Shown one piece after another: positions 1 to 9,293 of a stretch of 64,000 nucleotides of DNA. Made by a program: the position numbers and the translations under genes. How positions within the stretch are numbered: the stretch's first letter is position 1; each line of letters opens with the position of its first letter. This stretch comes from Mycobacterium sp. GA-1285 (lineage in GTDB: Bacteria > Actinomycetota > Actinomycetes > Mycobacteriales > Mycobacteriaceae). The DNA lies in NCBI RefSeq assembly GCF_001499905.1, contig NZ_LQIS01000014.1:1-64000 (forward strand), read 5' to 3'. A model generated the notes under the pieces. It saw only the letters and a program-made list of their open reading frames with translations, ran no database searches and was not told the origin of the DNA.

Positions 1-2
1 TC

Positions 3-77
3 GCCATCGTCTACCGCGGCGCAGCAGTCCTACGCGCCATCACCCTCTGGCTACCCCATTTGTCAGACACGCCCTAG
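3..77 (+). CDS. 3' end of a probable membrane protein (partial)
   Basis: One open frame enters from the left edge and stops at TAG 75-77. The 24 residues read like a last membrane helix with a short polar tail (AIVYRGAAVL, then ITLWLP). That would fit the C-terminus of a multi-span protein such as a flippase-like UPF0104 protein, but too little is present to name it. The stop lies 15 bases before the next gene. Confidence 0.35.
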   Translation, partial: AIVYRGAAVLRAITLWLPHLSDTP

Positions 78-78
78 T

Positions 79-84
79 TAGGGT
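79..84 (+). promoter_or_regulatory. -10 element of a leaderless transcript (DUF1330/ung)
   Basis: TAGGGT matches the actinobacterial TANNNT -10 and is followed by 8 bases and then GTG at 93. Transcription would start at or next to the start codon, a common arrangement in mycobacteria. No Shine-Dalgarno is visible. Confidence 0.5.
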
Positions 85-92
85 GTCGACTT

Positions 93-383
93 GTGACCGT
101 GTACGCCATCGCCCAGCTGAAGTTCACGGACCGTGCGGCCTACGACCGCTATCAAGCCCGGTTCCTGGAGGTCTTCGACCGATATGCGGGCAGGCTGCTC
201 GCGGCCGACGAGTCGCCGCAGATCCTGGAGGGCGAGTCGGACCGCGAGAAGGTCGTGTTGATGTCCTTTCCCGATGAGGCAGCTTTTCGTGCCTGGGCGA
301 ACTCGCCGGAATATCAGGAAATCTCGGAGGATCGCAGGGCCGGCGCCGATTCACTGGTGATGTTGATCGAGGGGCTGGCGTGA
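93..383 (+). CDS. DUF1330 family protein
   Basis: This 96-residue protein has the compact DUF1330 (dimeric alpha-beta barrel) pattern: an N-terminal strand ([11 protein letters not shown]), a helix with YDRYQARF, and the segment [18 protein letters not shown] typical of the family. DUF1330 proteins are small cytoplasmic proteins of unproved function that resemble antibiotic-biosynthesis monooxygenase folds. The GTG start at 93 sits 8 bases after a TAGGGT -10, so the message is probably leaderless. The stop overlaps the start of ung (GTGA), so the two are probably cotranscribed. Confidence 0.8.
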   Translation: MTVYAIAQLKFTDRAAYDRYQARFLEVFDRYAGRLLAADESPQILEGESDREKVVLMSFPDEAAFRAWANSPEYQEISEDRRAGADSLVMLIEGLA

Positions 384-1063
384 CGGCGCGGCCGCTTCCC
401 GAACTCGTGGAGAAAGGCTGGGCCACGGCTCTGGAACCGGTCGCCGGTCGGGTCGCGCAGATGGGGGAGTTCCTGCGCGCAGAACTGGCCGCCGGAAGCG
501 GATACCTGCCTGCGGGCCGAAATGTGTTGCGTGCGTTCACCTTTCCGATGGACAGGGTGCGGGTGCTGATCGTCGGGCAGGACCCTTATCCGACGCCCGG
601 TCACGCCGTCGGTCTGAGCTTCTCGGTGGCTCCCGAGGTGCGGCCGCTGCCGCGCAGCTTGGAGAACATTTTCAAGGAGTACACAAGCGACCTCGGCTAT
701 CCCGCCCCGGCCACCGGTGACCTGACACCGTGGGCCGAGCGCGGGGTGATGCTGCTCAACAGGGTGCTCACCGTTCGCCCGGGCAACCCGGCGTCGCACC
801 GCGGTAAGGGCTGGGAAGCGGTGACCGAGTGCGCGATTCGCGCGCTGGTTGCACGCAGGCAGCCGTTGGTCGCGGTGCTGTGGGGTCGCGACGCCTCGAC
901 GCTGAAACCGATGCTGGACGGTGCCGACTGCGTCGCGATCGAGTCTCCGCACCCGTCACCGCTGTCGGCGTCGCGTGGCTTCTTCGGCTCGCGACCGTTC
1001 AGCCGCGCGAACGAACTGCTCGAGAAGATGGGTGCCGAGCCGATCGACTGGCGGCTTCCCTAG
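380..1063 (+). CDS. ung: Uracil-DNA glycosylase, family 1
   Basis: The enzyme removes uracil from DNA to start base-excision repair in the cytoplasm. The 227 residues cover the whole family. The catalytic water-activating loop [18 protein letters not shown] is at about 67-84 with Asp68, and the leucine/minor-groove loop [18 protein letters not shown] starts at His191. The GTG start overlaps the upstream stop as GTGA, which indicates translational coupling to the DUF1330 gene. Two bases separate its stop from the end of the convergent lipoprotein gene. M. tuberculosis carries ung (Rv2976c) at the equivalent place. Confidence 0.97.
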   Translation: MTARPLPELVEKGWATALEPVAGRVAQMGEFLRAELAAGSGYLPAGRNVLRAFTFPMDRVRVLIVGQDPYPTPGHAVGLSFSVAPEVRPLPRSLENIFKEYTSDLGYPAPATGDLTPWAERGVMLLNRVLTVRPGNPASHRGKGWEAVTECAIRALVARRQPLVAVLWGRDASTLKPMLDGADCVAIESPHPSPLSASRGFFGSRPFSRANELLEKMGAEPIDWRLP

Positions 1064-1065
1064 GG

Positions 1066-1386
1066 CTATCCGACACCGGGAATCGGCGGCGGGGAGGGAA
1101 TCGGCGGAGGAGACGGAATCGCCGGCGGTGAGGGGACGTCGGGCACCGGGACCTCGACGGTGCCCTCACCCTCGGTGGGGGTGGGCGATAGTTCCGGCGC
1201 CGGTGTGGTGGTCTCGGGCGCGCTCGTCTCCACCGTCACTTCCACCGACGTGGTGGCCGACGTCGTCGGCGTGGTGGTGGTGGTCTCGTCGTCGGCGGTG
1301 TCCCCGCCGCACGCGGTCAACACGGCCAGCGCGCATCCGGACGCCAGCGCGATCAGGGTGGGTCTTGCAGCTGCACGAAAGGTCAT
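1066..1386 (-). CDS. Small proline/threonine-rich lipoprotein
   Basis: The 106-residue product starts with a lipoprotein signal peptide (MTFRAAARPTLIALASG) and a lipobox LTAC with the acylated cysteine at 26. The mature part is low complexity: a Thr/Asp/Glu stretch (27-75), then repeated PSPPPIP units at the end. No enzymatic domain is visible, so it is probably a flexible surface lipoprotein. It is convergent with ung (2-base gap) and lies 45 bases downstream of rpmB on the same strand, so it may be read through from rpmB. Confidence 0.75.
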   Translation of the reverse strand: MTFRAAARPTLIALASGCALAVLTACGGDTADDETTTTTPTTSATTSVEVTVETSAPETTTPAPELSPTPTEGEGTVEVPVPDVPSPPAIPSPPPIPSPPPIPGVG

Positions 1387-1431
1387 ACGGCACGGGCTAC
1401 CCGGTCGATGGCCGAGGCAACCGCACGCTGG

Positions 1432-1626
1432 TCAGCCGCGCGCGACCTTGCCGGCCTTGATGCACGAGGTGCACACATTCATGCGCTGCCTATTGCCCCC
1501 GGGACGGGTCACGGCGCGCACGGTCTGGATGTTGGGATCCCAGCGACGGCTGGTCCGGCGATGGGAGTGTGAGACCGACTTGCCGAAGCCGGGTCCCTTC
1601 CCGCAGATATCGCACACGGCAGCCAT
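1432..1626 (-). CDS. rpmB: 50S ribosomal protein L28
   Basis: At 64 residues this is the usual length for bacterial L28. It opens [20 protein letters not shown], has the central [11 protein letters not shown] and ends with [16 protein letters not shown]. The two CxxC pairs (Cys5/Cys8 and the CTSC pair) make it the zinc-binding (C+) type, as opposed to zinc-independent paralogues induced under zinc starvation in mycobacteria. GAGGAG lies 8 bases before ATG 1626. The divergent Dak gene starts 247 bases away; the gap between them shows no other gene. Confidence 0.97.
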   Translation of the reverse strand: MAAVCDICGKGPGFGKSVSHSHRRTSRRWDPNIQTVRAVTRPGGNRQRMNVCTSCIKAGKVARG

Positions 1627-1873
1627 ATGCAGAACTCCTCAGATTGTCACGTGGGGGTCCGGGTCGCGGCACCGCGACCGGCGCGGCTCGACCCGACAAC
1701 CTGACCAGGATACCGGCAGCAGCAGCGAACGCCAAAATACCGTCCGATCACTGCTGGGAGCCCCGATGAGCTTACCGACCGGCGGGAACGTTTCGCCGGG
1801 GCTGTCGTTTCCAATCGCTAGGCTGACCGGCACGGCGGGGTGCGCGGGGTGTCACATTCTGTGGAGGTTAAGC

Positions 1874-3514
1874 ATGTCGGCTCGACTGCTCGATGCCTCC
1901 ACCCTGCAGAAGTGGTCGCACACCGCGGTCGGCGACCTCATCACCCATACCGACGAGATCAACCGGCTCAACGTGTTTCCCGTCGCCGACGCCGACACCG
2001 GCACGAACATGCTGTTCACCATGCGTTCGGCGTGGGCGCAGGCCGACGCGTTGGCCGGCACCCACGACGTCGCCGAAGTCGCGGCGGCGCTGGCGCGGGG
2101 GGCCATCCACGGGGCGCGGGGCAATTCCGGCGTGATTTTGTCCCAGATACTGCGCGCCTTGGCCGAGGTCACCGCGGAAGCCTCGGCGGACCTGGGCGGC
2201 GGTCTTGACCGGGTGGACGGGCCGCTGCTCGCCGCGGCGCTTCGACACGCCGTGGTGCTGGTGATACGAGCGATGGGCGAGGCCGTGCCGGGCACCATCG
2301 TCACCGTGCTCCAGGACGCGGCCGAGGCCGCAGAGCGCGCCTCGGCCGGCGGCGCCGAACTGGCCGACGTCGTGTGTGAGGCCGCGGATGCCGCGGCGCA
2401 ATCGCTGGACCAGACCACCGGTCAACTCGACGTGCTGGCCCGCGCGGGCGTGGTGGACGCCGGAGGCCGCGGCTTGCTGGTACTGCTGGACGCGATGAGC
2501 ACGACGCTGACCGACAGCGCTCCGCGAAGGGGGCACTACGTTCCGGCGCCGCCACCGCACTCCGACACCGGTGCCACCCGCGTCGTCACGGCTCCGCAGT
2601 TCGAGGTGATGTACCTGCTGACCGGATGCGATCGGGCAGGGGTGGACAGACTCCGCAACGACCTCGACGCGCTTGGTGAGTCGGTGGCCATCGCCGCGCC
2701 CTCGGACGGCAGTGGCCATTACTCGGTGCACGTGCATGCCGACGACGCCGGCGCCGCCGTCGAGGCCGGCCTCGCGGTGGGCACGGCCAGCCGCATCCAG
2801 ATCACCGCGTTGACCGGAACCGGCGGCGCGCGCCCCGTGGGCGGATGGTCGAACGGACGGGCGGTGCTCGCCGTCGTCGACGGGCAGGGCGCCGAGGAGT
2901 TGTTCGCGGCCGAGGGCGCCCATGTGTTGCGACTCTCCGAGGACGCGCCGGTGAGCGCCCAGCAGCTGCTGCACGCGCTGGTCAACGCCGACGCGGGGCA
3001 GGCGATGATCCTGCCGAACGGATATGTCGCGGCCGAGGAACTGGTCGCCGGATGCACGGCCGCCATGGGCTGGGGCATCGACGTGGTTCCGGTGCCCGCG
3101 GCTTCCATGGTGCAGGGGCTGGCGGCGCTGGCGGTGCACGACGACTCACGCCAGGCCGTCGACGACGGATACACCATGGCCAGGGCCGCCGCGGGCGCGC
3201 GGCACGGATCGGTGCGGATCGCCACCGAGGAAGCGCTCACCTGGGCCGGGATGTGCAAGCCGGGCGACGGCCTGGGTATCTCCGGGGACGAGGTGTTGAT
3301 CGTCGGTGACGACCTGGTCGCGGCGGGAGCGGGGCTGATCGATCTGCTGCTGGCCGCCGGGGGTGAACTCGTGACCGTCCTCACCGGCGCAGGGGTCGAC
3401 GAGGGTGTCGCCGCCGCACTCGGGGAGCACGTGCACGCGCGGCACCTCGGTGCCGAACTGGTCGCCTACCACACCGGCCACCGGGGTGACGCGCTGCTGA
3501 TCGGGGTCGAGTAG
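1874..3514 (+). CDS. Dak/DhaL-type kinase-domain protein (FakA/YloV-like)
   Basis: The 546-residue protein has an N-terminal DhaL (Dak2) nucleotide-binding domain (about 1-200) with NVFPVADADTGTNM at 33-46 (metal-binding Asp39, Asp41) and GARGNSGVILSQIL. A middle and a C-terminal domain of the YloV/FakA type follow. FakA proteins phosphorylate fatty acids carried by FakB (DegV); the mycobacterial role is unproved. I chose ATG 1874 because GGAGG lies 7 bases before it and homology starts there; the frame is open further upstream but that part has no family similarity. The motif reads ADAD where FakA usually has PDGD. recG follows after 2 bases, as in M. tuberculosis (Rv2974c-recG). Confidence 0.85.
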   Translation: MSARLLDASTLQKWSHTAVGDLITHTDEINRLNVFPVADADTGTNMLFTMRSAWAQADALAGTHDVAEVAAALARGAIHGARGNSGVILSQILRALAEVTAEASADLGGGLDRVDGPLLAAALRHAVVLVIRAMGEAVPGTIVTVLQDAAEAAERASAGGAELADVVCEAADAAAQSLDQTTGQLDVLARAGVVDAGGRGLLVLLDAMSTTLTDSAPRRGHYVPAPPPHSDTGATRVVTAPQFEVMYLLTGCDRAGVDRLRNDLDALGESVAIAAPSDGSGHYSVHVHADDAGAAVEAGLAVGTASRIQITALTGTGGARPVGGWSNGRAVLAVVDGQGAEELFAAEGAHVLRLSEDAPVSAQQLLHALVNADAGQAMILPNGYVAAEELVAGCTAAMGWGIDVVPVPAASMVQGLAALAVHDDSRQAVDDGYTMARAAAGARHGSVRIATEEALTWAGMCKPGDGLGISGDEVLIVGDDLVAAGAGLIDLLLAAGGELVTVLTGAGVDEGVAAALGEHVHARHLGAELVAYHTGHRGDALLIGVE

Positions 3515-3516
3515 CC

Positions 3517-5754
3517 GTGGCGACGCTGTCCGACCGTCTCGACTTCGTGATCGGCAAGAAGTCCGCCGACCCGCTCGCCGAGCACTTCGGCATCCACACG
3601 GTCGACGATCTGCTGCGCCACTATCCCCGCAAATACAGCGACGGGATGACCGTGCTCGATGAAGGCGAGGAGCTCGAAGAGGGCGAGCACGTCACGTTCG
3701 TCGACACAATCACCGAAACCCGAACCGGTGATATGAAGCCGCAGTTCGACAAGAAGACCAAGAAGATGAGGCAGCGCAAATGGTTGCGCGTCACGCTCGG
3801 TCGTCGAGGGCGCACGGTCACTGCGACGTTTTTCAACGCGGACTGGATGATGGACGGTCTGACCGAAGGAACGCGGCTGATGCTCTCGGGAGAGGTCAAG
3901 TACTTCCGCGGCACGTTGCAGTTGACGCACCCGGCGTTTCTCGTACTGGAGTCACCGCGCGGCAAGACCTTCGGGACGAAGTCGCTCAAGACGATCGCGT
4001 CGACATCGGGAGCGACCGGCAACGAGCTACTTGCGGCGTTCGAGCGTGAGTTCTTTCCGATCTACCCGGCGAGCGCCAAGGTGCAGACATGGGAGATCTA
4101 CGCCTGTGTGCGTCAGGTGCTCGACGTGTTGGATCCGGTCCCCGAACCGCTGCCGGAAACCTTTCTGCGACAACATCTTTTGGTCACCGAGGATCAGGCG
4201 CTGCGTGCCGTCCATATCGCGGAGAACAAGCTCGAGCGCGAGCGCGCGCAGCAGAGGCTGACGTATGACGAGGCCATCGGTCTGCAGTGGGCGCTGGTCG
4301 ACCGACGCCACGGTGAGCGCAGCGAGTCCGGTCCTGCCGCCGCGCGGCGCGACGACGGGCTGGTCGCCGCCATGCGCGGCCAGTTGCCGTTCGAATTGAC
4401 CGACGGCCAAAAGGACGTGCTCGACGTCATCTCGGGCGAACTGGCAAGCACCCGACCGATGAACCGCATGCTGCAGGGCGAGGTCGGATCGGGTAAGACG
4501 ATCGTCTCGGTGCTGGCGATGCTGCAGGTGGTCGACGCGGGCTATCAGTGCGCACTGCTCGCGCCGACCGAAGTCCTTGCCGCACAACATGCCCGCTCCA
4601 TCCGTGCCGTTCTCGGCCCGTTGGCGATGGCAGGTCAACTCGGTGGTGTGGACGGCGCCACCCGCATCGCGCTGCTGACCGGGTCGATGACGGCGCAACA
4701 GAAACGCGCGGTGCGCGACGAGGTCGCCGGCGGCGAGGCGGGCATCGTCATCGGCACGCACGCCTTGCTTCAGGACGCCGTCGAGTTCCACCGCCTCGGC
4801 ATGGTGGTCGTCGACGAGCAGCACCGGTTCGGCGTGGAGCAACGGGATCGGTTGCGCGGCAAGGCCCCTGCGGGCCTCACCCCGCATCTGTTGGTGATGA
4901 CGGCCACGCCGATCCCGCGCACCGTCGCCCTGACCCATTACGGTGACCTCGAGACCTCGACGCTGCGTGAGCTGCCGCGGGGCAGGCAACCGATCACCAC
5001 CAACACCGTCTTCCTCAACGAGCACCCACGATGGCTGGATCGCGTCTGGCAGCGCATCACCGAAGAGGTGAGCCAAGGCAGGCAGGCGTACGTGGTGGCC
5101 TCGCGGATCGACGAAAACGACAAGTCGGCCAACGACAAGGAGGGCGGTCCACCGCCGATCACGGTCGTCGAGTTGTTCGCGCGGCTGAGCAGCGGCCCGC
5201 TCGCCGGCCTCCGGCTCGGCCTCATGCACGGCAGGTTGCCCGCCGACGAGAAGGACGCCGTGATGACCGCTTACCGCGCGGGTGACATCGATGTGCTGGT
5301 GTGCACGACGGTCATCGAAGTCGGCGTCGACGTGCCGAATGCGACGGTGATGGTCGTGATGGACGCCGACCGGTTCGGCATCAGTCAGCTGCACCAGTTG
5401 CGCGGGCGGATCGGCCGTGGGAAGCATCCGAGCCTGTGCCTGCTCGTCACCAAACTCCCGCAGGGCTCCAAGGCCGGGGCCCGCCTGACCGCCGTCGCAT
5501 CGACATTGGACGGCTTCAAGCTCGCCGACCTGGACCTCTCCGAGCGGCAGGAAGGAGATGTATTGGGCGTCAACCAATCCGGCCGCGCGATGACGCTGCG
5601 GTTCCTGTCGCTACAGGAGCACCTCGACATCATCGTGACGGCCCGCGACTTCTGCGCACGGCTGTACGAGAAAGCTCCCGACCACCCAGGTATGGCGGCG
5701 CTGGCGGCCCCGTTCGTCAGCGATGACCGCGTCGACTTCCTGGACAAATCATGA
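3517..5754 (+). CDS. recG: ATP-dependent DNA helicase RecG
   Basis: RecG is the branch-migrating helicase that regresses stalled replication forks and processes Holliday junctions. The 745 residues show the N-terminal wedge/OB domain (about 55-150), Walker A GEVGSGKT at 321-328, the DEQH box with RFG (433-439), MTATPIPRT, and the C-terminal helicase motifs ending QLRGRIGRG. The start is GTG 3517, two bases after the Dak stop. The stop overlaps the next gene as ATGA. A stretch of charged residues (KKTKKMRQRK, about 80-88) lies inside the wedge. Confidence 0.97.
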   Translation: MATLSDRLDFVIGKKSADPLAEHFGIHTVDDLLRHYPRKYSDGMTVLDEGEELEEGEHVTFVDTITETRTGDMKPQFDKKTKKMRQRKWLRVTLGRRGRTVTATFFNADWMMDGLTEGTRLMLSGEVKYFRGTLQLTHPAFLVLESPRGKTFGTKSLKTIASTSGATGNELLAAFEREFFPIYPASAKVQTWEIYACVRQVLDVLDPVPEPLPETFLRQHLLVTEDQALRAVHIAENKLERERAQQRLTYDEAIGLQWALVDRRHGERSESGPAAARRDDGLVAAMRGQLPFELTDGQKDVLDVISGELASTRPMNRMLQGEVGSGKTIVSVLAMLQVVDAGYQCALLAPTEVLAAQHARSIRAVLGPLAMAGQLGGVDGATRIALLTGSMTAQQKRAVRDEVAGGEAGIVIGTHALLQDAVEFHRLGMVVVDEQHRFGVEQRDRLRGKAPAGLTPHLLVMTATPIPRTVALTHYGDLETSTLRELPRGRQPITTNTVFLNEHPRWLDRVWQRITEEVSQGRQAYVVASRIDENDKSANDKEGGPPPITVVELFARLSSGPLAGLRLGLMHGRLPADEKDAVMTAYRAGDIDVLVCTTVIEVGVDVPNATVMVVMDADRFGISQLHQLRGRIGRGKHPSLCLLVTKLPQGSKAGARLTAVASTLDGFKLADLDLSERQEGDVLGVNQSGRAMTLRFLSLQEHLDIIVTARDFCARLYEKAPDHPGMAALAAPFVSDDRVDFLDKS

Positions 5755-6458
5755 AGCGGGGGCATCTGCTGTGGCTGACCGCGATCGTCGCGCTCGCGGT
5801 GATCGTCGCCGTGCAGGCGGTCAACTCGGCGGGGAACCGGGCACAGTTCATCGCGCGCGCCGACATCCCGACCGTGGCGCCCGGCGCCGACGTTCTCGCG
5901 GGCGTTGCCGTCATACCGCTGCGGATCCGCGGATACGACTACCGCCGAGCGGCTTTCGGGGAGAGCTGGACCGACGACAACTCGGCCCCGGGCGGACACA
6001 ACGGCTGCGACACCCGCAACGACATCCTCAACCGCGATCTCGACGACAAGACGTTCGTGTCGATCAAGCGCTGCCCCAACGCCGTTGCGACGGGAGTCCT
6101 GCACGATCCGTACACCAACGCCGTCGTCGCCTTCACCCGCGGCGAGAAGACGGGGGCGGCGGTGCAGATCGACCACATCGTCCCGCTTGCACTCGCCTGG
6201 GACCTCGGCGCGCGCGGCTGGCCCGAGGACATGCGGGTGCGGTTCGCCAACGATCCCGCCAACCTGATCGCCGTGTCCGGAAACGCCAACCAGGACAAAG
6301 GTGACCAGGAGCCCGCGACCTGGATGCCGCCGAATACGGCGTTTCACTGCCAGTACGCGATGCAGTTCATCGCGGTGCTACGCGGATACCGGCTGCCGGT
6401 CGACGCACCGTCGGCCACCGTCCTGCGCGATGCCGCCGCCACCTGCCCGACCGGCTGA
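5751..6458 (+). CDS. Exported HNH-type nuclease family protein (DUF1524)
   Basis: This 235-residue protein has an N-terminal hydrophobic helix (8-27, signal anchor or signal peptide). Its C-terminal half carries an HNH/DUF1524 signature: the IDHIVPLALAWDLGARGW block, then FANDPANLIAVSGNANQDKG. Proteins of this family are secreted or membrane-tethered predicted nucleases of unknown target; M. tuberculosis Rv2972c is at the same place. The ATG overlaps the recG stop (ATGA), so it is cotranscribed. Its 3' end converges on the aldo-keto reductase genes with a 15-base gap. Confidence 0.85.
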   Translation: MKRGHLLWLTAIVALAVIVAVQAVNSAGNRAQFIARADIPTVAPGADVLAGVAVIPLRIRGYDYRRAAFGESWTDDNSAPGGHNGCDTRNDILNRDLDDKTFVSIKRCPNAVATGVLHDPYTNAVVAFTRGEKTGAAVQIDHIVPLALAWDLGARGWPEDMRVRFANDPANLIAVSGNANQDKGDQEPATWMPPNTAFHCQYAMQFIAVLRGYRLPVDAPSATVLRDAAATCPTG

Positions 6459-6473
6459 CCGCGCTTCGAAAGG

Positions 6474-7325
6474 CTAGGTGCCGGTGTAGGTTTCGGGGTC
6501 CGGACGGAAGCGCGTGCCCTCGTCGAGGCCGTTGAGCGTGGTCATCTCGTCGTCGGTGAGCTCGAAATCGAACACCTCGAGGTTGGAGGCGAGTCGCTCC
6601 GGTTTCGACGATCGGGCGACGACCGCGTTGCCGAGTTGCAGGCTCCACCGGATCAACACCTGCGCGGGAGTCTTTCCGTGCGCCTGCGCCACCGACGTCA
6701 CGGTTTCGTTGTCGAGCAGGCGGCCGACGCCGAGCGGACCGTAGGCCTGGGTGACGATGCCGTAACCGGCGTTGACCTCACGCAGCTCAGCCTGGTTGAG
6801 CAGCGGGTGCACCTCGATCTGGTTGACCGCCGGGGTGAAGAACGACAGGTCGATGACGTCGGACAGGTGCTCGGCGTGGAAGTTGGCCACCCCGATCGAC
6901 TTGGCGTCGCCGACCTCCTTGCGTTTCATCAACCCGCCCCAGCTGTCGACGTACTTGCCCTGCTCACCGGCCGGCCAGTGAATCAGGTAGAGGTCGACGT
7001 AATCGAGCCCGAGCCGCTCGAGGCTCGCCTTGAGCGCGTCCTGCGACGACTGGAAGCCGAGATCGGAAGTGGCGAGCTTGGTGGTGACGAAAATCTCGTC
7101 ACGAGGAACCCCGGACGCCTTGATGGCCCGTCCGACCGCTTCTTCGTTGCCGTACGCCGCGGCGGTGTCGATCAGCCGGTATCCGGCGGACAAGGCCGCG
7201 AGTACCGCCTCCTCGGTCTCTGAGTCCGACAGCTCGCCGACGCCGAGACCGAACACCGGCATCGTGTGGTTGTCGTTGAGCGTGACGGTCGGAACCGCAG
7301 CCGTATTGCCCGGCGATTCGGTCAT
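6474..7325 (-). CDS. Aldo/keto reductase (AKR), copy 1
   Basis: The 283-residue (beta/alpha)8 oxidoreductase has the AKR catalytic tetrad in context: Asp and Tyr in [16 protein letters not shown], Lys in TTKLATSD and His in [11 protein letters not shown]. It would reduce aldehydes or ketones with NADPH in the cytoplasm. I chose ATG 7325 ([14 protein letters not shown]) because the open frame upstream of it overlaps the next gene and has no AKR similarity. It lies 5 bases after the stop of a paralogue, so the pair is a tandem duplication in one operon; M. tuberculosis has one gene here (Rv2971). Confidence 0.9.
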   Translation of the reverse strand: MTESPGNTAAVPTVTLNDNHTMPVFGLGVGELSDSETEEAVLAALSAGYRLIDTAAAYGNEEAVGRAIKASGVPRDEIFVTTKLATSDLGFQSSQDALKASLERLGLDYVDLYLIHWPAGEQGKYVDSWGGLMKRKEVGDAKSIGVANFHAEHLSDVIDLSFFTPAVNQIEVHPLLNQAELREVNAGYGIVTQAYGPLGVGRLLDNETVTSVAQAHGKTPAQVLIRWSLQLGNAVVARSSKPERLASNLEVFDFELTDDEMTTLNGLDEGTRFRPDPETYTGT

Positions 7326-7330
7326 TTCAC

Positions 7331-8170
7331 CTACCCCGTGAATTCGAATGTTCGCGGATCGGGACCCAACCGAGTGCCGTCGCCGAGCGCCGAGACGGAC
7401 GCCATGTCCTGCTCGCTCAGCTCGAAATCGAACACGTTGAAGTTGCTCACGATTCTTTCGGGGGTCACCGACTTCGGGATGACTATATTGCCGAGCTGCA
7501 TATGCCACCTAATCAACACCTGGGCCGGCGTCTTTCCGTGCGCCTCGGCGACCGAGCTGACGGTCTCGTTCGACAGCAGTGACCCCTGACCGAGCGGGCT
7601 CCACGCCTCGGTGGCGATGCCCAGCTGCGCGTGCATCTCGCGCAGTTCTTCCTGCTGCAGCAGCGGGTGCAGTTCGATCTGGTTGACCGCGGGCACGATC
7701 CCGATTGCGTCGACGAGTTCCCGCAGGTGTTCGGGTTCGAAGTTGCTCACCCCGATCGACCGGATGCGGCCCTGCTCACGCAGATGCGCAAACGCCTTGA
7801 ACGTCTCGACGAACGCGCCCTTGGCCGGCATCGGCCAGTGAATGAGGTACAGATCCAGGTAGTCGAGCCCCAATCGGCCCATGCTCTTGTCGAAGGCACT
7901 CAGCGTGCTGTCGTAACCCTGGTCGGAGTTCCACAGCTTGGTTGTGATGAACACGTGATCGCGCGGCAGACCCGACTTCTCGAGCGCCACGCCGACCTCG
8001 CGTTCGTTCTGGTACGCGGCGGCGGTGTCGATGTGGCGATAGCCCGCCTCGAGGGCGGTCGCGACCGCGCGTTCGGTGTCCTCTCGCGGGGTCTGCCAAA
8101 CTCCGAGCCCAACCTGAGGTATCGAATTACCGTCGTTCAACGTGATCGAGGGAATCGAGGGAGAAGCCAT
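7331..8170 (-). CDS. Aldo/keto reductase (AKR), copy 2
   Basis: The 279-residue AKR paralogue of the adjacent gene has [15 protein letters not shown] (Asp, Tyr), TTKLWNSDQ (Lys) and [11 protein letters not shown] (His). It starts [14 protein letters not shown] at ATG 8170-8168, the conserved AKR N-terminus; an open frame extends 97 codons further but runs antisense to lipN. The start codon is unusual in position: the four bases CATG at 8168-8171 supply both this ATG and the ATG of the divergent lipN gene. There is therefore no intergenic promoter region, and each promoter must lie inside the other gene. Confidence 0.9.
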   Translation of the reverse strand: MASPSIPSITLNDGNSIPQVGLGVWQTPREDTERAVATALEAGYRHIDTAAAYQNEREVGVALEKSGLPRDHVFITTKLWNSDQGYDSTLSAFDKSMGRLGLDYLDLYLIHWPMPAKGAFVETFKAFAHLREQGRIRSIGVSNFEPEHLRELVDAIGIVPAVNQIELHPLLQQEELREMHAQLGIATEAWSPLGQGSLLSNETVSSVAEAHGKTPAQVLIRWHMQLGNIVIPKSVTPERIVSNFNVFDFELSEQDMASVSALGDGTRLGPDPRTFEFTG

Positions 8171-9258
8171 GACGCGAAGTCTGCCAGCCCATGACCAGTG
8201 GCGTCCGAGCCGCAAGGAGAACCTGGTCAACGCCGCGGCGGGCGTCACCCTCCGCACGCTTCCGCGTATCCCCGAAACCGTCAAGCGCCTCTTGCTCGGT
8301 GGCCGCACGGTCAGTGTTGACGGCAACACGTTGGACACGACGCTGCAGTTGATGCTCGCCGGGCAGAAGCTCACCGGGATCGACGGTCTGGTCAACGCCG
8401 ACGACGTGGCCGCCGCCCGCGGGCAACTCGAAACGCTGGCCGCCGGGTTCAAGCAGAACATTCCCGTCGCGTCGGCGACCGAGCTCTCGATCCCCGGGCC
8501 TGCGGGGGAGATTCGCGCGCGGCACTATCGGCCCGTCGACGACGAAGGAGCCCTGCTGGTCTTCTTCCACGGCGGCGGCCAAGTCATCGGCAGCATCGAC
8601 ACCCACGACGACCTCTGCCGCGAGATCTGCCAACGCGGCCACATGCACGTGCTGTCGGTCGACTACCGTCTGGCGCCCGAACATCCCGCTCCCGCGGGTA
8701 CCGACGACGCCTACGCCGCCTTCCGCTGGGCGCGCGAGCACGCCGCCGAACTGGGCGCCGATCCCGAGCGCGTCGCCGTCGGCGGTGACAGCGCCGGTGG
8801 TAACCAGGCCACGCTGATCGCACACCGCGCCCGCACGGACGGACCGCAGCCCGCTTTGCAGTTCCTGCTGTATCCGGTCGTCAACTACCGCGACACGACC
8901 AAGTCGCAGGTGCTGTTCTCCGAGGGGTACTTCCTCACCCGCGACGACATCGACTGGTTCCGCGACAAGTACCTCAGCGGCGGGGTCGATTCCGGCGACC
9001 CACGGGTCTCACCGCTGCTCGCCGACGGATCTGTCCGGCCTGTCTCCGGCGCTGATCATCACCGCCGGTTTCGACCCGCTGCGCGACGAAGGCAGGCAGT
9101 ACGCCGAGGCCATGCGGGCGGCCGGGGTGCGGGTCGATCACCGCGAATTCGGGTCGTTGATCCACGGCTTCGCGAACTTCTTCCCGTTCGGCGGGGACAG
9201 CGCCACCGCGATGGCCGAGGTGATCTCGGCGCTGAGGGCCCATCTGGCCCGCGGCTGA
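8169..9258 (+). pseudogene. lipN: HSL-family esterase/lipase (LipN-like), interrupted by a +1 frameshift
   Basis: The N-terminal part is a hormone-sensitive-lipase-type esterase with the oxyanion motif FFHGGGQVIGS, the YRLAPEHPAPAG block and the nucleophile elbow GGDSAGGN. The frame breaks at about 9027: GACGGATCTG is present where GACGATCTG would keep the frame. Skipping one G restores [21 protein letters not shown] and SLIHGF, holding the catalytic Asp and His, up to TGA 9256-9258. As written, the first frame never stops and runs on in frame into dsbA. Either this is a one-base sequence error or the gene is inactivated. M. tuberculosis lipN (Rv2970c) has the same position and a close N-terminus. 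Confidence 0.85.
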
Positions 9259-9280
9259 CCGGGTGGGGAAATCGCGCCGG

Positions 9281-9286
9281 TACTCT
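9281..9286 (+). promoter_or_regulatory. -10 element of leaderless dsbA transcript
   Basis: TACTCT (TANNNT) followed by 7 bases and GTG 9294. It suggests that dsbA-vkor has its own leaderless promoter downstream of the broken lipN gene. Confidence 0.5.
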
Positions 9287-9293
9287 TACCTGC

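Noticed and set aside
1160..1873. Upstream extension of the Dak-domain gene by 238 codons
   Set aside because: The extension runs antisense through the lipoprotein and rpmB genes and has no family similarity; ATG 1874 has a good Shine-Dalgarno.
4027..5577. 516-codon open frame antisense to recG
   Set aside because: Same shadow effect; composition is unlike a real protein and recG is unmistakable on the other strand.
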